Positions 35,201-41,159 of a DNA stretch of 64,000 nucleotides are shown here, piece after piece. Positions within the stretch are counted from its first letter, which is position 1. Each line of letters begins with the position of its first letter. Position numbers and translations under genes: made by a program. The stretch spans positions 407,108,547 through 407,172,546 of the forward strand of contig OW386285.2 of assembly GCA_936432065.2 (NCBI GenBank), read 5' to 3'. The stretch comes from Rutpela maculata (Eukaryota > Arthropoda > Insecta > Coleoptera > Cerambycidae). Below the pieces are notes generated by a model. It ran no database searches. It was not told the origin of the DNA and worked only from the letters and a program-made list of their open reading frames with translations.

Positions 35201-36556
35201 TTCGATAACTTTTCCGCAAGAATCAAAAAGGGCTCCACTTTGAATGGTCGTAGCATCGTAACGGTTCACTTTAGAGACAAACGGTAAAGAACTTTTTTGT
35301 AGCATATTTACTCTAGATTATTTTTTATAATAGGTATTTTGTTGATAAAGTTGATGGTTTGGAAGATATTTGCAAAAAAACGAAAAATGGTACCTTCTTA
35401 GGGCCGACTTCGCTCGAGGGGGAAAACTTGGGAGAGTAATATCTGGGTCCAAATAAAGCGATTAAAGCAATTTCCAGCTTTCCACTAATTATTTCCTTAT
35501 TGAGGCTTTTTTTTCGACCTGTCGCCTGGCCTATTAATAGAGTAAAAGATAAATGTTTTCCAGAATATCCTCAAAGGAGCAAATAAATATCTAAGACAGT
35601 TATTTTCAACTGAATTTGATTCTCGACAGAACACAGAATTTAGAAAAGACTTATGCTCTGTCGGTATTTTTTTTGCTATTTTGCAAATGTTTAGTTTTTT
35701 GTTCATTACAGATAAGAATTGGCTGCTTCGTCTTGAAATAATATATAATATATAAAATATTTTTTAATCACGAAAAGCAAATATATAAAGATTCAATAAA
35801 AAAAAACTAAAAGATTACATTTGGATAGTGTTACCAGATCCAATATTTCTTGTTTATTTTCTGCTGATATATAGAATTTACGTGAAGAAACAAACAGGTA
35901 TTTTAAAAATGCATTAAACCTCCTTGTGCCAGTTCCTTAGATCAAATTTTCAGAAATTATTACATAGCTAAATATCGTAAAATGTAGAGAAGAAAAACAA
36001 TCATGCTACGTAAAGATCTTTATATAATTGGTTGAATTAAACAATTAAATTTTTGTCATGTTTTTAACGCCTAAAAATATGAAACAAATCATGTCACCAA
36101 AGTTTTGATTATTACTTCCACATCCAGTGGAAGTATTTCTCAATGGTTTTATTATACTTGGAAATCTGATGTATGTAATATGTATGTATGTATATGTCAA
36201 ATTAAGTGATTGAAATTTTTTCTTAATACACTTGTATTAGCAAAACTAGTTAGTATGTCAATTTCTGAATCCATTTGAATAGAAGTTTTCCTTAATTTTT
36301 TGAAGAATGGGCACTCAAAACATTTTAATGCATATTTGAAAAATCATGTATATAGATTAATAATTAGAATATATCAGACTGGAAAAAAACTGACAAAATC
36401 ATGCTAAACTAAAAAAAAAAAACAATTAAATATGATGAACCATACAAAAAAATAATACCAACCTTCCCAATCAGCGTTTCCGAAGTATCCACAACCATTC
36501 TTGCACTTCAAATCGGCCTGATTTATCCTTAACGAGGGCTGCTTAGTTGCGTACAT
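7962..36556 (-). CDS. Rabex-5: Rabex-5 / RABGEF1-like Rab5 guanine nucleotide exchange factor (five exons, 3' end missing)
   Basis: The joined exons (36463-36556, 30665-30859, 19386-19710, 13838-14252, 7962-8204) total 1272 nt, 424 codons, with every splice phase compatible and every intron GT-AG. The product has an A20-type zinc finger (C18, C22, C34, C37), a basic linker with SKFEEKK, a helical bundle (about 97-205), a VPS9 domain (about 206-370) and the start of a coiled coil. In known Rabex-5 proteins the VPS9 domain activates Rab5 on early endosomes, and the A20 finger binds ubiquitin and acts as an E3 ligase. D297 of SADEFLP and Y338 of GYYFTNL are 41 residues apart, the same spacing as the catalytic Asp313 and Tyr354 of the mammalian protein. 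No clear acidic MIU helix follows the finger. The C-terminus is not in the visible exons. An upstream in-frame ATG at 36593-36595 is an alternative start. Confidence 0.93.
8579..9214. mobile_element. TA-flanked MITE with hairpin end
   Basis: The element begins CTTCCACGCCCAGTGGAAG, itself a hairpin, and ends CTGGATGTGGAAG, with TA on both sides (8577-8578 and 9215-9216). The interior has a TGTC-rich microsatellite-like run (8694-8724). A second copy of the hairpin end occurs at 36115-36133. It is non-coding and probably moved by a TA-targeting (Tc1/mariner-like) transposase. Confidence 0.6.
9239..9690. repeat. Intronic direct duplication, copy 1
   Basis: About 450 bp that recur in the same orientation at 11084-11520 with clear but diverged similarity (shared blocks include GAAATAAATTA, CTTTCACCAAAAATGCA and TTGATTTATAACAGTCAACC). 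The two copies flank 1.4 kb of inverted-repeat sequence. This is an old local duplication within intron 4 of Rabex-5. Confidence 0.75.
9812..10008. repeat. 83-bp inverted repeat (hairpin)
   Basis: Arms 9812-9894 and 9926-10008 are about 95% complementary (four mismatches in 83) with a 31-bp loop. The arms are GC-richer than their surroundings (GGGTCTTCTTCCGCG, GAGTGCTTGACG). A transcript of intron 4 would form a long stable hairpin here. Confidence 0.85.
10142..10900. repeat. Block repeated three times in alternating orientation
   Basis: Three copies of a ~120-bp block occur at about 10142-10262 (+), 10568-10735 (-) and 10744-10888 (+). Shared features are the CAGCCACCCCAACTT run, ATATCTCAAAAGAAAGG and GGCGTAAAGAAAATCGAAAT. 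Adjacent inverted copies create further hairpins inside the element. Confidence 0.7.
11084..11520. repeat. Intronic direct duplication, copy 2
   Basis: Second copy of the block at 9239-9690, same orientation, diverged by substitutions and small indels. Sequence from 11521 to about 12130 shows no further recognised feature. Confidence 0.75.
12138..12310 (-). pseudogene. LINE reverse transcriptase C-terminal fragment
   Basis: The minus strand encodes LVLKYGVKYWGHSPCS followed by IIKIQKKAIRIIF and a block ending FQKNELL, which is the conserved thumb region of Jockey/CR1-like LINE ORF2 proteins just downstream of the polymerase core. Neither end is complete. It abuts the 3' untranslated part of a different LINE at about 12310. 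Confidence 0.65.
12315..12977 (-). pseudogene. 3' part of an RNase H-bearing LINE (R1/LOA/I-like)
   Basis: Reading leftward from 12977, the minus strand shows the RNase H motif VTLVWIPGHSGMEGNE followed by IGDSLAREGA. Further on, around 12640-12500, GHCRLNHHLHRLGIAD leads to a cysteine/histidine block ending EHILC, the zinc-knuckle-like tail of RNase H-type LINE ORF2 proteins. Several stops and frameshifts break it. The piece from 12420 to 12315 looks like its 3' UTR. Confidence 0.75.
13110..13500 (-). pseudogene. LINE reverse transcriptase relic
   Basis: Minus-strand frames give RNFRHGFLKGKSVETAMFEF, then LDFSKAFDA-like palm motif A with a frameshift, then a motif resembling GIPxxSILGPRxFLIFVNDL. 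It is a decayed CR1/Jockey-type RT in which no single frame stays open. It lies in intron 4 just downstream of exon 4 of Rabex-5. Confidence 0.65.
13838..14252 (-). CDS. Rabex-5: Rabex-5 exon 4 (VPS9 catalytic core)
   Basis: 415 nt encoding residues 205-343. The acceptor is TCATCCTTCAG before 14252 and the donor TTG|GTGAGT after 13838. It carries EEKDLAIQDRIRKL, typical of the linker into the VPS9 fold, KLTCVVRCCRSVVEVL, then SADEFLPALIFVVLKANPAR, RFCNDSRLMQGEAGYYFTNL. The aspartate of SADEF and the tyrosine of GYYF are the residues needed for nucleotide exchange on Rab5/Rab21 in characterised homologues. All key positions are intact. Confidence 0.95.
14359..14643. repeat. Inverted repeat pair, small MITE-like element
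   Basis: AATTGAAGACACAAGTGGAT with downstream AAGGGTCTATGT (14359-14391) is inverted at 14609-14643 (arms about 33 bp, 217 bp apart). A second small hairpin, GAAGTTGGTACTTACCAACTTC, sits near 14530. It lies just inside intron 3, next to exon 4. Confidence 0.6.
14650..15665. other. Intron 3 sequence without recognised feature
   Basis: AT-rich with no supported ORF, RNA or repeat, apart from the small inverted repeat ending at 14643. Confidence 0.4.
16232..16381. mobile_element. TTAA-flanked MITE
   Basis: Inverted ends share GGTCTACA followed by GATCCAGC (left from 16234, right read inward from 16381). TTAA is present on both sides (16228-16231 and 16382-16385). The TTAA target and short ends suggest a piggyBac- or Kolobok-type mobiliser. 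It lies inside the hAT element. Confidence 0.65.
16538..16946. mobile_element. hAT MITE with repeated CGGAT/ACTCGG motifs
   Basis: The ends TAGTGATGC and CCAACACTA are inverted, and TCATCCAG flanks both sides (16530-16537 and 16947-16954). The interior is dominated by repeats of ATTCGGAT and AATACTCGG. The ORF on the minus strand here has no recognisable protein features. It is a young nested insertion within the 15674-17180 element. Confidence 0.82.
17531..18313. mobile_element. Foldback element with ~290-bp arms
   Basis: Outer ends CCAGTCAATGA and TCATTGACTGG are inverted. The arms (about 17560-17850 and 17985-18280) are strongly complementary and include GAGACTTTTTGACTTCA, GTCCCCGCCCCTGGGAGGTG and ATTTCGATTATATCTCGG-like blocks. 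The loop has no recognisable gene. Target duplication is unclear. The overlapping minus-strand ORF is a by-product of the palindrome. Confidence 0.8.
18365..18560 (-). pseudogene. LINE RT motif relic
   Basis: The minus strand reads SGVPQGSMLGPLTL, RT palm motif B, followed after a frameshift by an IFINDIT-like block. Only this small part of the polymerase remains. Confidence 0.6.
18775..19290 (-). pseudogene. LINE ORF2 C-terminal relic
   Basis: Minus-strand frames give INCAILLWGESCHAV, LQKKAVRLIVNVGWRDHC and FKSLGIMPVPSLYI, then downstream LYETRSPSQLVSLPRLGLTK and YNHIPNNLKSL. This is the usual order of the C-terminal region of CR1/Jockey-like ORF2 proteins. A frameshift lies near 18975. It ends about 95 bp from exon 3 of Rabex-5. 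Confidence 0.7.
19386..19710 (-). CDS. Rabex-5: Rabex-5 exon 3 (helical bundle)
   Basis: 325 nt encoding residues 97-205. The acceptor is TCTATTTAAG before 19710 and the donor ATAG|GTTAGT after 19386; the reading frame runs on into GTA-TAA in the intron, which confirms the donor. It contains MAEFISSYGEWGEFVRKDFF and ends ERYCMVSLYS, matching the four-helix bundle that precedes and stabilises the VPS9 domain in RABGEF1 proteins. Confidence 0.92.
19720..20900. other. Intron 2 sequence, mostly unannotated
   Basis: No coding region is supported. The block at 20085-20150 is an inverted match to 2150-2215 (core ACAGCAAAGGGAGACCAA), a shared dispersed repeat end. Confidence 0.4.
20902..21095. repeat. 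94-bp tandem duplication
   Basis: Two head-to-tail copies of about 94 bp begin at 20902 and 20996. Each has ACATGT(A)TTTTTATTGTAAA, TTATTAGTATTAAT and GACAAATGTACAGTTT-like blocks. A shorter related block lies near 20725-20750. Confidence 0.75.
21287..25352. mobile_element. 4-kb palindromic foldback element built of ~600-bp tandem units
   Basis: The left half (21287-23245) is repeated as inverse complement in the right half (23272-25352) around a ~25-35 bp centre. Each half contains four related units of up to about 606 bp; the marker block CGTGCGGCTTTCCGTGG occurs near 21390, 21895, 22500 and 23100, and inverted near 23400, 23990, 24600 and 25200. Within each unit a ~35-bp motif of the form GGATTTATGAGATCAGTTTC followed by TAYGAGTAT recurs four or five times at ~100-150-bp spacing. 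The outer inverted ends share GTAAAGTTGCTG. No transposase is present. Long ends made of subrepeats resemble Foldback/Galileo elements, but family assignment is not possible here. Confidence 0.88.
25764..26168. mobile_element. hAT MITE with internal tandem repeats
   Basis: The ends CAGGGACCGAAACCGAAAT and ATTTCGGTTTCAGTCCCTG are inverted and flanked by CTTCAAAC on both sides (25756-25763 and 26169-26176). About three ~58-bp tandem repeats (25814-25990; core GACAATTTGGTT, ATGGTTTC) fill the interior. The open frame at 25854-26042 follows from these repeats. Confidence 0.9.
26277..26356. repeat. Short inverted repeat
   Basis: GCGTTGCTATGGATATTACT with TTTTCTG is inverted as CAGAAAAAGTACTATTAC and ATGGCAACGC about 30 bp further on. 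It is a small hairpin or tiny MITE and is non-coding. Confidence 0.5.
27147..28771 (+). mobile_element. Tc1-type transposon (decayed)
   Basis: A 1625-bp element with inverted ends CAGTTGGTTTCAAAAAAAAC (left) and CAGTTGATTTAAAAAAAAAC (right, inverse), both followed by TGGTAC. TA flanks both sides (27145-27146 and 28772-28773), the Tc1/mariner target. It encodes one transposase with a frameshift and a stop. A GC-richer tract at 28615-28690 downstream of the gene is not typical of Tc1 and may be a secondary insertion. Confidence 0.92.
27251..28293 (+). pseudogene. Tc1-family DD34E transposase (one frameshift, one stop)
   Basis: The product would be about 345 residues, normal for Tc1. The N-terminal part (27251-27487) is a helix-turn-helix DNA-binding domain (TDIQKFRIV, IRRLAAEYNVSKTTI) followed by GSGRPG. 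The frame then shifts near 27465, crosses an in-frame TAG near 27512 and continues through TACRRIK (27562) to a stop at 28293. The catalytic triad is visible: D in FSDENVF, D in FQQDNCSIHTA and E in PDLNPIENVWG, with 34 residues between the second D and the E. The frameshift and stop would prevent a full transposase. An alternative start is the internal Met of MVRHLT. Confidence 0.92.
28780..29260. other. Intron 2 sequence without recognised feature
   Basis: No ORF or repeat is supported, apart from a small duplication of the ATTAGTGGTG block near 28850 and 28890. Confidence 0.35.
29265..29427. mobile_element. Small MITE with ~45-bp inverted ends
   Basis: Left AAGGAGCTTCC...AAGTGCCAAAAGTAAAATTT and right in inverse orientation (GAGGAGTTTCC...) pair over about 45 bp, and AATT lies outside both ends. 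It is 163 bp long and non-coding. Confidence 0.65.
29948..30121. repeat. ~86-bp tandem duplication
   Basis: Two nearly identical copies begin at 29949 and 30035, each starting ACACCCTGTATAATGGCAAT and containing AAAGTTACTTTA and CAGTAAAC-like blocks. They lie in the right arm of the CACCGAG-ended element. Confidence 0.8.
30665..30859 (-). CDS. Rabex-5: Rabex-5 exon 2 (end of A20 finger, basic linker)
   Basis: 195 nt encoding residues 32-97. The acceptor is TTTCTTTTAG before 30859 and the donor AAG|GTATGT after 30665. It completes the finger with YCSKCYRNH, then carries a lysine/arginine-rich linker with FSKFEEKKRQQTDKK, matching the conserved FxKFEEKK of RABGEF1 proteins. Between finger and linker the family usually has an acidic, ubiquitin-binding MIU helix; here only QERQKKSRQSHAEH is seen, without the acidic core. 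Confidence 0.92.
30960..32310. other. Intron 1 sequence without recognised feature
   Basis: No supported ORF, RNA or repeat was seen; the minus-strand ORFs here show no family motif. Confidence 0.4.
32320..33330 (+). pseudogene. LINE ORF2 relic (reverse transcriptase and C-terminus)
   Basis: Plus-strand frames give FSKVFDTVNHSLLIKEL (motif A), a broken motif B near 32500, an intact FADDLNIF catalytic motif near 32575, then VIFDSKLSFSEHFEQ, LGLLKRTAQDFSNSRAL and SITEYCNIVWS, then DNKRQYYDVCFAFKIINNYI and RFNVPSFNTRNIFTL. The order matches a Jockey/CR1-like ORF2 from palm to C-terminus. Several stops and frameshifts make it non-functional. It lies antisense to the host gene in intron 1. Confidence 0.75.
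33543..35533. mobile_element. 2-kb element with ~325-bp inverted termini carrying a PIN/FEN1-like pseudogene
   Basis: Termini 33543-33865 and 35203-35533 are strongly complementary, starting TAGGCTAGGCGACAGGT and ending ACCTGTCGCCTGGCCTA. TTA occurs directly outside both (33540-33542, 35534-35536), a possible 3-bp target duplication as in PIF/Harbinger-type insertions. The interior encodes no transposase but carries a decayed cysteine-rich protein whose upstream coding sequence runs into the left terminus. The same coding piece is therefore present inverted in the right terminus, which suggests that duplication of a gene fragment created the long ends. Confidence 0.88.
33811..34945 (+). pseudogene. 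Cysteine-rich PIN/FEN1-like protein fragment inside the long-TIR element
   Basis: Recognisable blocks in order are NRYDATTNQSDSAEKLSSST (in the left terminus), KFLCNDTNKRRLIDLLRVKF, APEDADVLIV, VIIVAEDIDILVIL, YFMKPGKG, LLLHAFSGCDTTSSFF, FNLASLPPTESAAREH, YHQVQTWYGND and the cysteine cluster CKCSK, CGCRKTGLRC, CMNCMGRSC, then an acidic tail. The order matches a protein repeated in many insect and cnidarian genomes. The EDAD, AEDID and GCDTTS blocks resemble the acidic metal-binding motifs of the FEN1/XPG PIN-like nuclease fold; that resemblance is my inference. A stop near 33886, a frameshift near 34443, a TGA in the cysteine cluster and a later frameshift break it. The 195-residue stretch at 33886-34473 is the longest intact part. 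Confidence 0.75.
35540..36400. other. Intron 1 sequence; one terminal hairpin of the CTTCCAC family
   Basis: Mostly featureless AT-rich sequence. At 36115-36133 CTTCCACATCCAGTGGAAG, with TA on its right, duplicates the hairpin end of the element at 8579-9214; no partner end was found nearby. Confidence 0.5.
36463..36556 (-). CDS. Rabex-5: Rabex-5 exon 1 (start codon, first half of A20 finger)
   Basis: 94 coding nt from ATG 36554-36556 to the donor GAAG|GTTGGT at 36463/36462. It encodes MYATKQPSLRINQADLKCKN and GCGYFGNADWE, the first two zinc ligands (C18, C22) of the A20 finger. The frame is also open upstream to an ATG at 36593-36595, which would add 13 residues. I prefer the start at 36556 because family members begin close to the finger, but the upstream ATG is possible. 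No TATA box or clear promoter was seen in the next 200 bp. Confidence 0.85.
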
Positions 36557-36802
36557 TATGTACTTGTAAGATCGCTGTAAAGTTAATACAGGCATCTTGA
36601 CTTATTATTAAAAAAACCTTAACCAAAAACTTAAATCTAAACAAAGTCTCTGTCCTTTTTTTAAACAAGGTAACATCTACCTTGAAATTTAACTTTTACA
36701 ACTAGCCCATCCTGTTTTAGGGGTCATCAGAATTCACCCGCGGGTGAAAATTAAATGAAAATTTATTCCTCTTTTTTGTAGCTCTTTGAAAAAATTACCA
36801 TG

Positions 36803-37162
36803 GAGGTACAAAGCTGTGGTCATGCGCACACAAATTTAGTTCTTTCATTAGCATCTGCACCACTGGGAATTGGGGATATTTTAAATATGCGGTAACTTCC
36901 TTTGATCCCTGAATTTTCGCCAGAGAATCACAATGTGACAGCGCGGAAATCGTTAAAGATTCACCAGGATCAGCCATTTGTGTCAGGAGATATGTCTTAT
37001 CTCGATACCCAACAGGTTGAAGCCAAAATTAACACCGCTATATGCCTCAAACAACCCCTTCGCTTTCCGCAACTTTCGAGAAGTATTTTCTGGGTACAAG
37101 TGCCCTCACACAAACTGAAAGATTTAGCAGACAAGTTGACGTCTAATATTAAACAATAATCA
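36803..37162 (+). pseudogene. Unidentified coding-like remnant upstream of Rabex-5
   Basis: One plus-strand frame from ATG 36803 (MEVQSCGHAHTNLVLSLASA) reads through a single TAA near 36893 into an open stretch ending at a stop at 37159 (SGDMSYLDTQQVEAKINTA, FPQLSRSIFWVQVPSHKLKD). Composition looks protein-like and locally less AT-rich, but I do not recognise the family. It is divergent from Rabex-5, about 240 bp away. It could be a broken retrocopy, a LINE or DNA-transposon piece, or an exon of a neighbouring gene with the TAA lying in an intron. Confidence 0.35.
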
Positions 37163-37164
37163 GT

Positions 37165-37935
37165 TTACGACTGGTTGAGTCTTAGAAAACACCAGCTTTA
37201 TATCACCGTCTGAAGATAATGATTTCAACATATGGCTGAGTTTGAACTTTATCTCTGATAAAGACTCAAGTATACAAGGTCAAAAGTCTGACGATAGCGT
37301 GGGGGTATACGGACTTATTGACGTCTTATGGTGATTATGTTCAAGGAAATAGGACAGCTGGGGTACTGATAGATATTTTGATAGGAAGTATTTGCTTGTA
37401 ACACATAAAAGTAAATAAAATTTTACCGCACAAAGCAACATTTCACAAAACATGTTTGATAAATGATAGTTAATAGTTTTTATCAGTTAAATTCGACTTA
37501 TTACAAACAACTTGTGTAAATGTGTTATTTTTACATACTAAAAACCATAGCACGGAAATAATAAGGAAAAATAAGTAGGCAATATTTGCAACATTCTGCT
37601 GCAATGCAATAAAAGATGCATGTTGTCTAAATTTTAACTGTGACATTCTTTTAAATGTTTCTTTTTCCTTCTTGAGACTTTCTACCATGTTTATTTTCCT
37701 CTATAAATAAAATCCAAGTACTTAATCTACAAAATAACAGAATTACCGATTATATCACTGGAAAATAATCTCTGACTTTTATTTCAAAGAAACAATTAGA
37801 GGCTGTTTTTTTACAATATAAATAAGAAGAATAAAAATAATACACTTCGATAATAATTTGAGACGGAATCTGTTCCCTTTGCAAAGCTTTAATGAACTAA
37901 TTAAGTAATTTGTTGAAAACAGGTCAGTAATTCAA
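37165..37935. other. Unannotated AT-rich sequence
   Basis: No supported gene or repeat was seen between the coding-like remnant and the LINE that starts near 37940. Confidence 0.35.
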
Positions 37936-37939
37936 CTTA

Positions 37940-39315
37940 ATGGAAATCAAACTCAATAAAACTAGAGGAGGCTCTCTTGTTCAAGCCCAACCGTGTCTCG
38001 GAATCAGAAAAGCAAATCCCCCACCATTAACCATTATCTTAATGAATGCATACATTTCACTGTCCCACTTTCAGACGATAAATTACATATGTTTTTAGTA
38101 TATATTCATCCAAAGGCAAGAACTGAAGAAAATATATTCACAAAACCATTTCTCTATAAATATTCTCTAATAATAGGAGATTTCAATGCAAACAACCGAG
38201 CTAAAAAAAGGCAACTGAATACCTTTTTACAGAACTCTAATTTCCAAAGGTGGGAAACTGCACCAACCTTCATAACCCCACACAATAACGATGCCACTCC
38301 AGAACTTATCTTATATACAAGCAATATTTCAAATAATATCCTAATTGTAGAAGAAACTCCATACCTGGGATCAGATCATCTTGGACTTATCTCGACACTA
38401 GATCTACAAAAATCTACTCAGCACAGGGGACTCAAAAGGTACAACTTTTTCAAAACAGACACTAACAAAGTCAACAGCGGTATGGTATCATTTTTGGAAG
38501 ATTCAGAATATCTAGAAATTAGCAGACAGCAAATATCTAACTTTAATGCTAAGCTAACATCGCTTATTCTAGAAAATACGCCCAGAACAAAATATAATTA
38601 TTATACATATGAACTACTGCCTTATATATATATGCCTCATAAAAAGGAAAAGACAAATGTATTGTGAATAGAAAGCCAATGGAGATCCAAAGATGAAAAC
38701 GGAGATAAATAGATTTAATAAAAATATTCAACGAATAATCCAACAATCTAAAACTTTAAGGCGTACAACAAAAATTACAATTACAATTTTGATAACATAC
38801 ATTATGACACCATCACCCAATGGTGTGAAACATATTTCTCAGAGATACCATCAACTGAAGAATACATATAACAGAAGACGAATAATTCGATATAATAAAT
38901 ACACCAAGGTAAAAGTACAGTACCAGGCCATGACTACATCACCAAAAAAGTGCATTTATACATCATAAAAATGAATTTTGTCTAAGAAACCACTATATAC
39001 CATCAGAGTGGAAAATCAGTACCATAATCACTATACCCAAGCCGAATACTAGACCAAATTATTATAAACAGAATTCAAGAAGGCATAGGAAATCAAATTC
39101 CTGGATATCAATTCAGATTTAAAACTGGTCATTCAACAACACATCTCTCAATTTTAACCACCAATATTGAAACAAGCAAACTTAACAGGAATAAGTCTGA
39201 CGCACTATCCTTTGATATCAAGAAAGTGTTCGATAATGTGTGGCATGATGGTCTATTATTTAAAATTAACGAATTAGGATGTCCAAAATAACTAACAACT
39301 AAGAATCTGTTTGTA
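37940..39315 (+). pseudogene. LINE ORF2, endonuclease and first RT part (outer element)
   Basis: The longest open part (37993-38667) is an APE-type endonuclease: MFLVYIHPKA, LIIGDFNANN with the catalytic Asp/Asn, and LGSDHLGL with the terminal SDH motif. Beyond 38667 frames are broken but RT blocks remain: SEWKISTIITIPKPN near 39005 and LSFDIKKVFDNVWHDGLLFK near 39210. The coding sequence stops aligning at about 39315 and resumes at 40175, so later insertions split it. The type is Jockey/I-like. Confidence 0.75.
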
Positions 39316-39319
39316 ACCT

Positions 39320-39639
39320 CAAAATATGGCTTTAGATTCAAAAAGATCAATATTGGATTTTACTGAGAAGGCCATGGAATGTTTCGAAAAAGGAGAGTAC
39401 CTGGTGACGACCTTTTGTGACTTTAGCAAAGCCTTTGACTGTGTTCAGCACGATCTATTAATTAGGAAGCTTAGGAAGTACAATTTTGACTTAGTATTAA
39501 ATTAATTAAATCCTACTTAGAAGAAAGGACACAAAAAGTTAAATGTGACAATAATATATCCCAAGAAATGTACATGGACATAGGAGTGCCACAAGGGTCA
39601 GTTTTGGGTCCTTTACTCTTCCTAATTTATGTTAATGAC
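39320..39639 (+). pseudogene. Second LINE RT fragment inserted in the first
   Basis: Frames give SILDFTEKAMECFEKGEYLV, TTFCDFSKAFDCVQHDLLIR (motif A), then after frameshifts MYMDIGVPQGSVLGPLLFLI and YVND (motif B). This is a different LINE (CR1-like) from the one around it. It is cut at 39639 by a CAAGGGCGGATC-ended repeat. The TATC microsatellite at 40137 could be its 3' tail. Confidence 0.75.
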
Positions 39640-39830
39640 CAAGGGCGGATCTAGAAATTTCAATAATTTTTTTCTCGTCTGTGGCGCATGGGACCCATAC
39701 GAAATATGGGAAATAACATCTCCAGAAGCACTTCTCTAACGACCCCTAAAAAATTTTGAAAAAGCAGTTTGCGAAAAAATTTTTCAAAATTCAGTTACCC
39801 CCCAGGTCTAGGGACTTCTGTTTAAAATTT
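39640..39830. mobile_element. CAAGGGCGGATC-ended repeat fragment
   Basis: It starts CAAGGGCGGATCTAG, the same end as in the hAT-type MITE at 57857-58137 and at 62191, interrupting the LINE frame after YVND. The other end is not evident. 39830-40136 is AT-rich without features. Confidence 0.5.
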
Positions 39831-40136
39831 TTTTTTTTTGTCATATACATTTTACTTTTCATAAAAATACGACAATATGTTTTGAAATTTATGAAAATAT
39901 TTTCATTACTAACTGAAATACAACGAATTGAAATTTTGTGATTTACAATTTAGCAAATGTATATATTTATTTCTTGTATATGTATGTAGTTAATTTATTA
40001 ATTCATTTGTCTATATTTTATATCTATTTTTAAGTGACCAATGATATAAATATTATGTCATTACGTTGATCAATATTTTGATCATATATTATTATATATT
40101 AAGACCTGTGTAAGTACTATGTACGTTAACATCAAT

Positions 40137-40171
40137 GAATGTATCTATCTATCTATCTATCTATCTATATC
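40137..40171. repeat. TATC tetranucleotide microsatellite
   Basis: About seven tandem copies of TATC at the right border of the insertions that split the LINE. CR1/L2-like elements often end in short tandem repeats, so this may mark the 3' end of the inserted LINE. Confidence 0.85.
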
Positions 40172-40174
40172 ATC

Positions 40175-40690
40175 TTTTTTATTAATAGTCTACTTACTAA
40201 CAGGACGTTGAAAGTAAAGATTCTAAATACCCACTCAGATGAATTCACCCCCGAACAGGGATTACCACAAGGTTCACCACTTTCACCATTACTTTACAAC
40301 GTTTATTATTCAGATATTTACAACTTCCAACACGACCCTGAGCACTTCGCCCAAGACGGATATATCCTTCAATTTGCCAACGACACCGCCCTTGTATCTC
40401 ATGACAGAACTATCTTCAAGGTAGCAGAAAATTTACAATCACTGGTAAATACAACATGCAGGTGGTTCAATAAATGGAGGATCAAACCAAACCTCCTGAA
40501 AACACACTTTATTTTATTCAACCACCACCCATCGGATACTTCCCCATCGCTAAACACGTACCCACATATTCTACATCCTGAAACTATGGTCAATTACCTT
40601 GGACTAACCTTTGAAAACAAAATTAATTTTAATGCCCACGTTGAGCTCAATAAAAATAATATTTCGAGGACTAAACATTTCTGAAGCTTG
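40175..40690 (+). pseudogene. LINE ORF2, RT remainder of the outer element
   Basis: It resumes the interrupted ORF2: FFINSLLTNRTLKVKI, LPQGSPLSPLLYNVYYSDIY (motif B), YILQFANDTALVSHDR, WRIKPNLLKTHFILF and VNYLGLTFENKINFN. The catalytic (F/Y)ADD motif has become FAND, so one metal-binding aspartate is lost. It ends abruptly at about 40690. Confidence 0.8.
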
Positions 40691-40925
40691 ATATATAACA
40701 GGAATGGCATCAATGTAGAAACGGATATTACTGTATAATTTACCCCAAGTTGTTTCCTTGATGATCGGAGAGTTTGTTTCAAAAAGTGTTTTGTATTCTT
40801 CTGCAGAAATTAGAGGAGTAAAAGCAAACAGGTTGTTTTGTTTTATGCTTGTGGTTATGACTGAATTAAATGCAAAATAAAACACCAATGTTTAATTACT
40901 ATACAAATTATGTACACTATATGTT

Positions 40926-41040
40926 TATGTTTTGCTCATGCAAGGTATTACTTGCAATGACTCTATAAGACTACTGATACATGATATGATTATGCTTTGC
41001 TTATGCAAGATGTTTCTTGCGTTGAGTCTATAGTAGAACA
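40926..41040. repeat. Imperfect ~60-bp tandem duplication
   Basis: The block TATGTTTTGCTCATGCAAGG...TGACTCTATAAGAC is followed by TATGCTTTGCTTATGCAAGA...TGAGTCTATAGTAG. It is non-coding. Confidence 0.6.
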
Positions 41041-41159
41041 GAACACAATATGATTCATATTTTTGAATATAAATATGGTTTCTAAATTTGCATTTAAACA
41101 TGTTTACTTTAAGATGATGGCAAAACCCAGCATACTGCAATAAACTTAATTGACCCATC

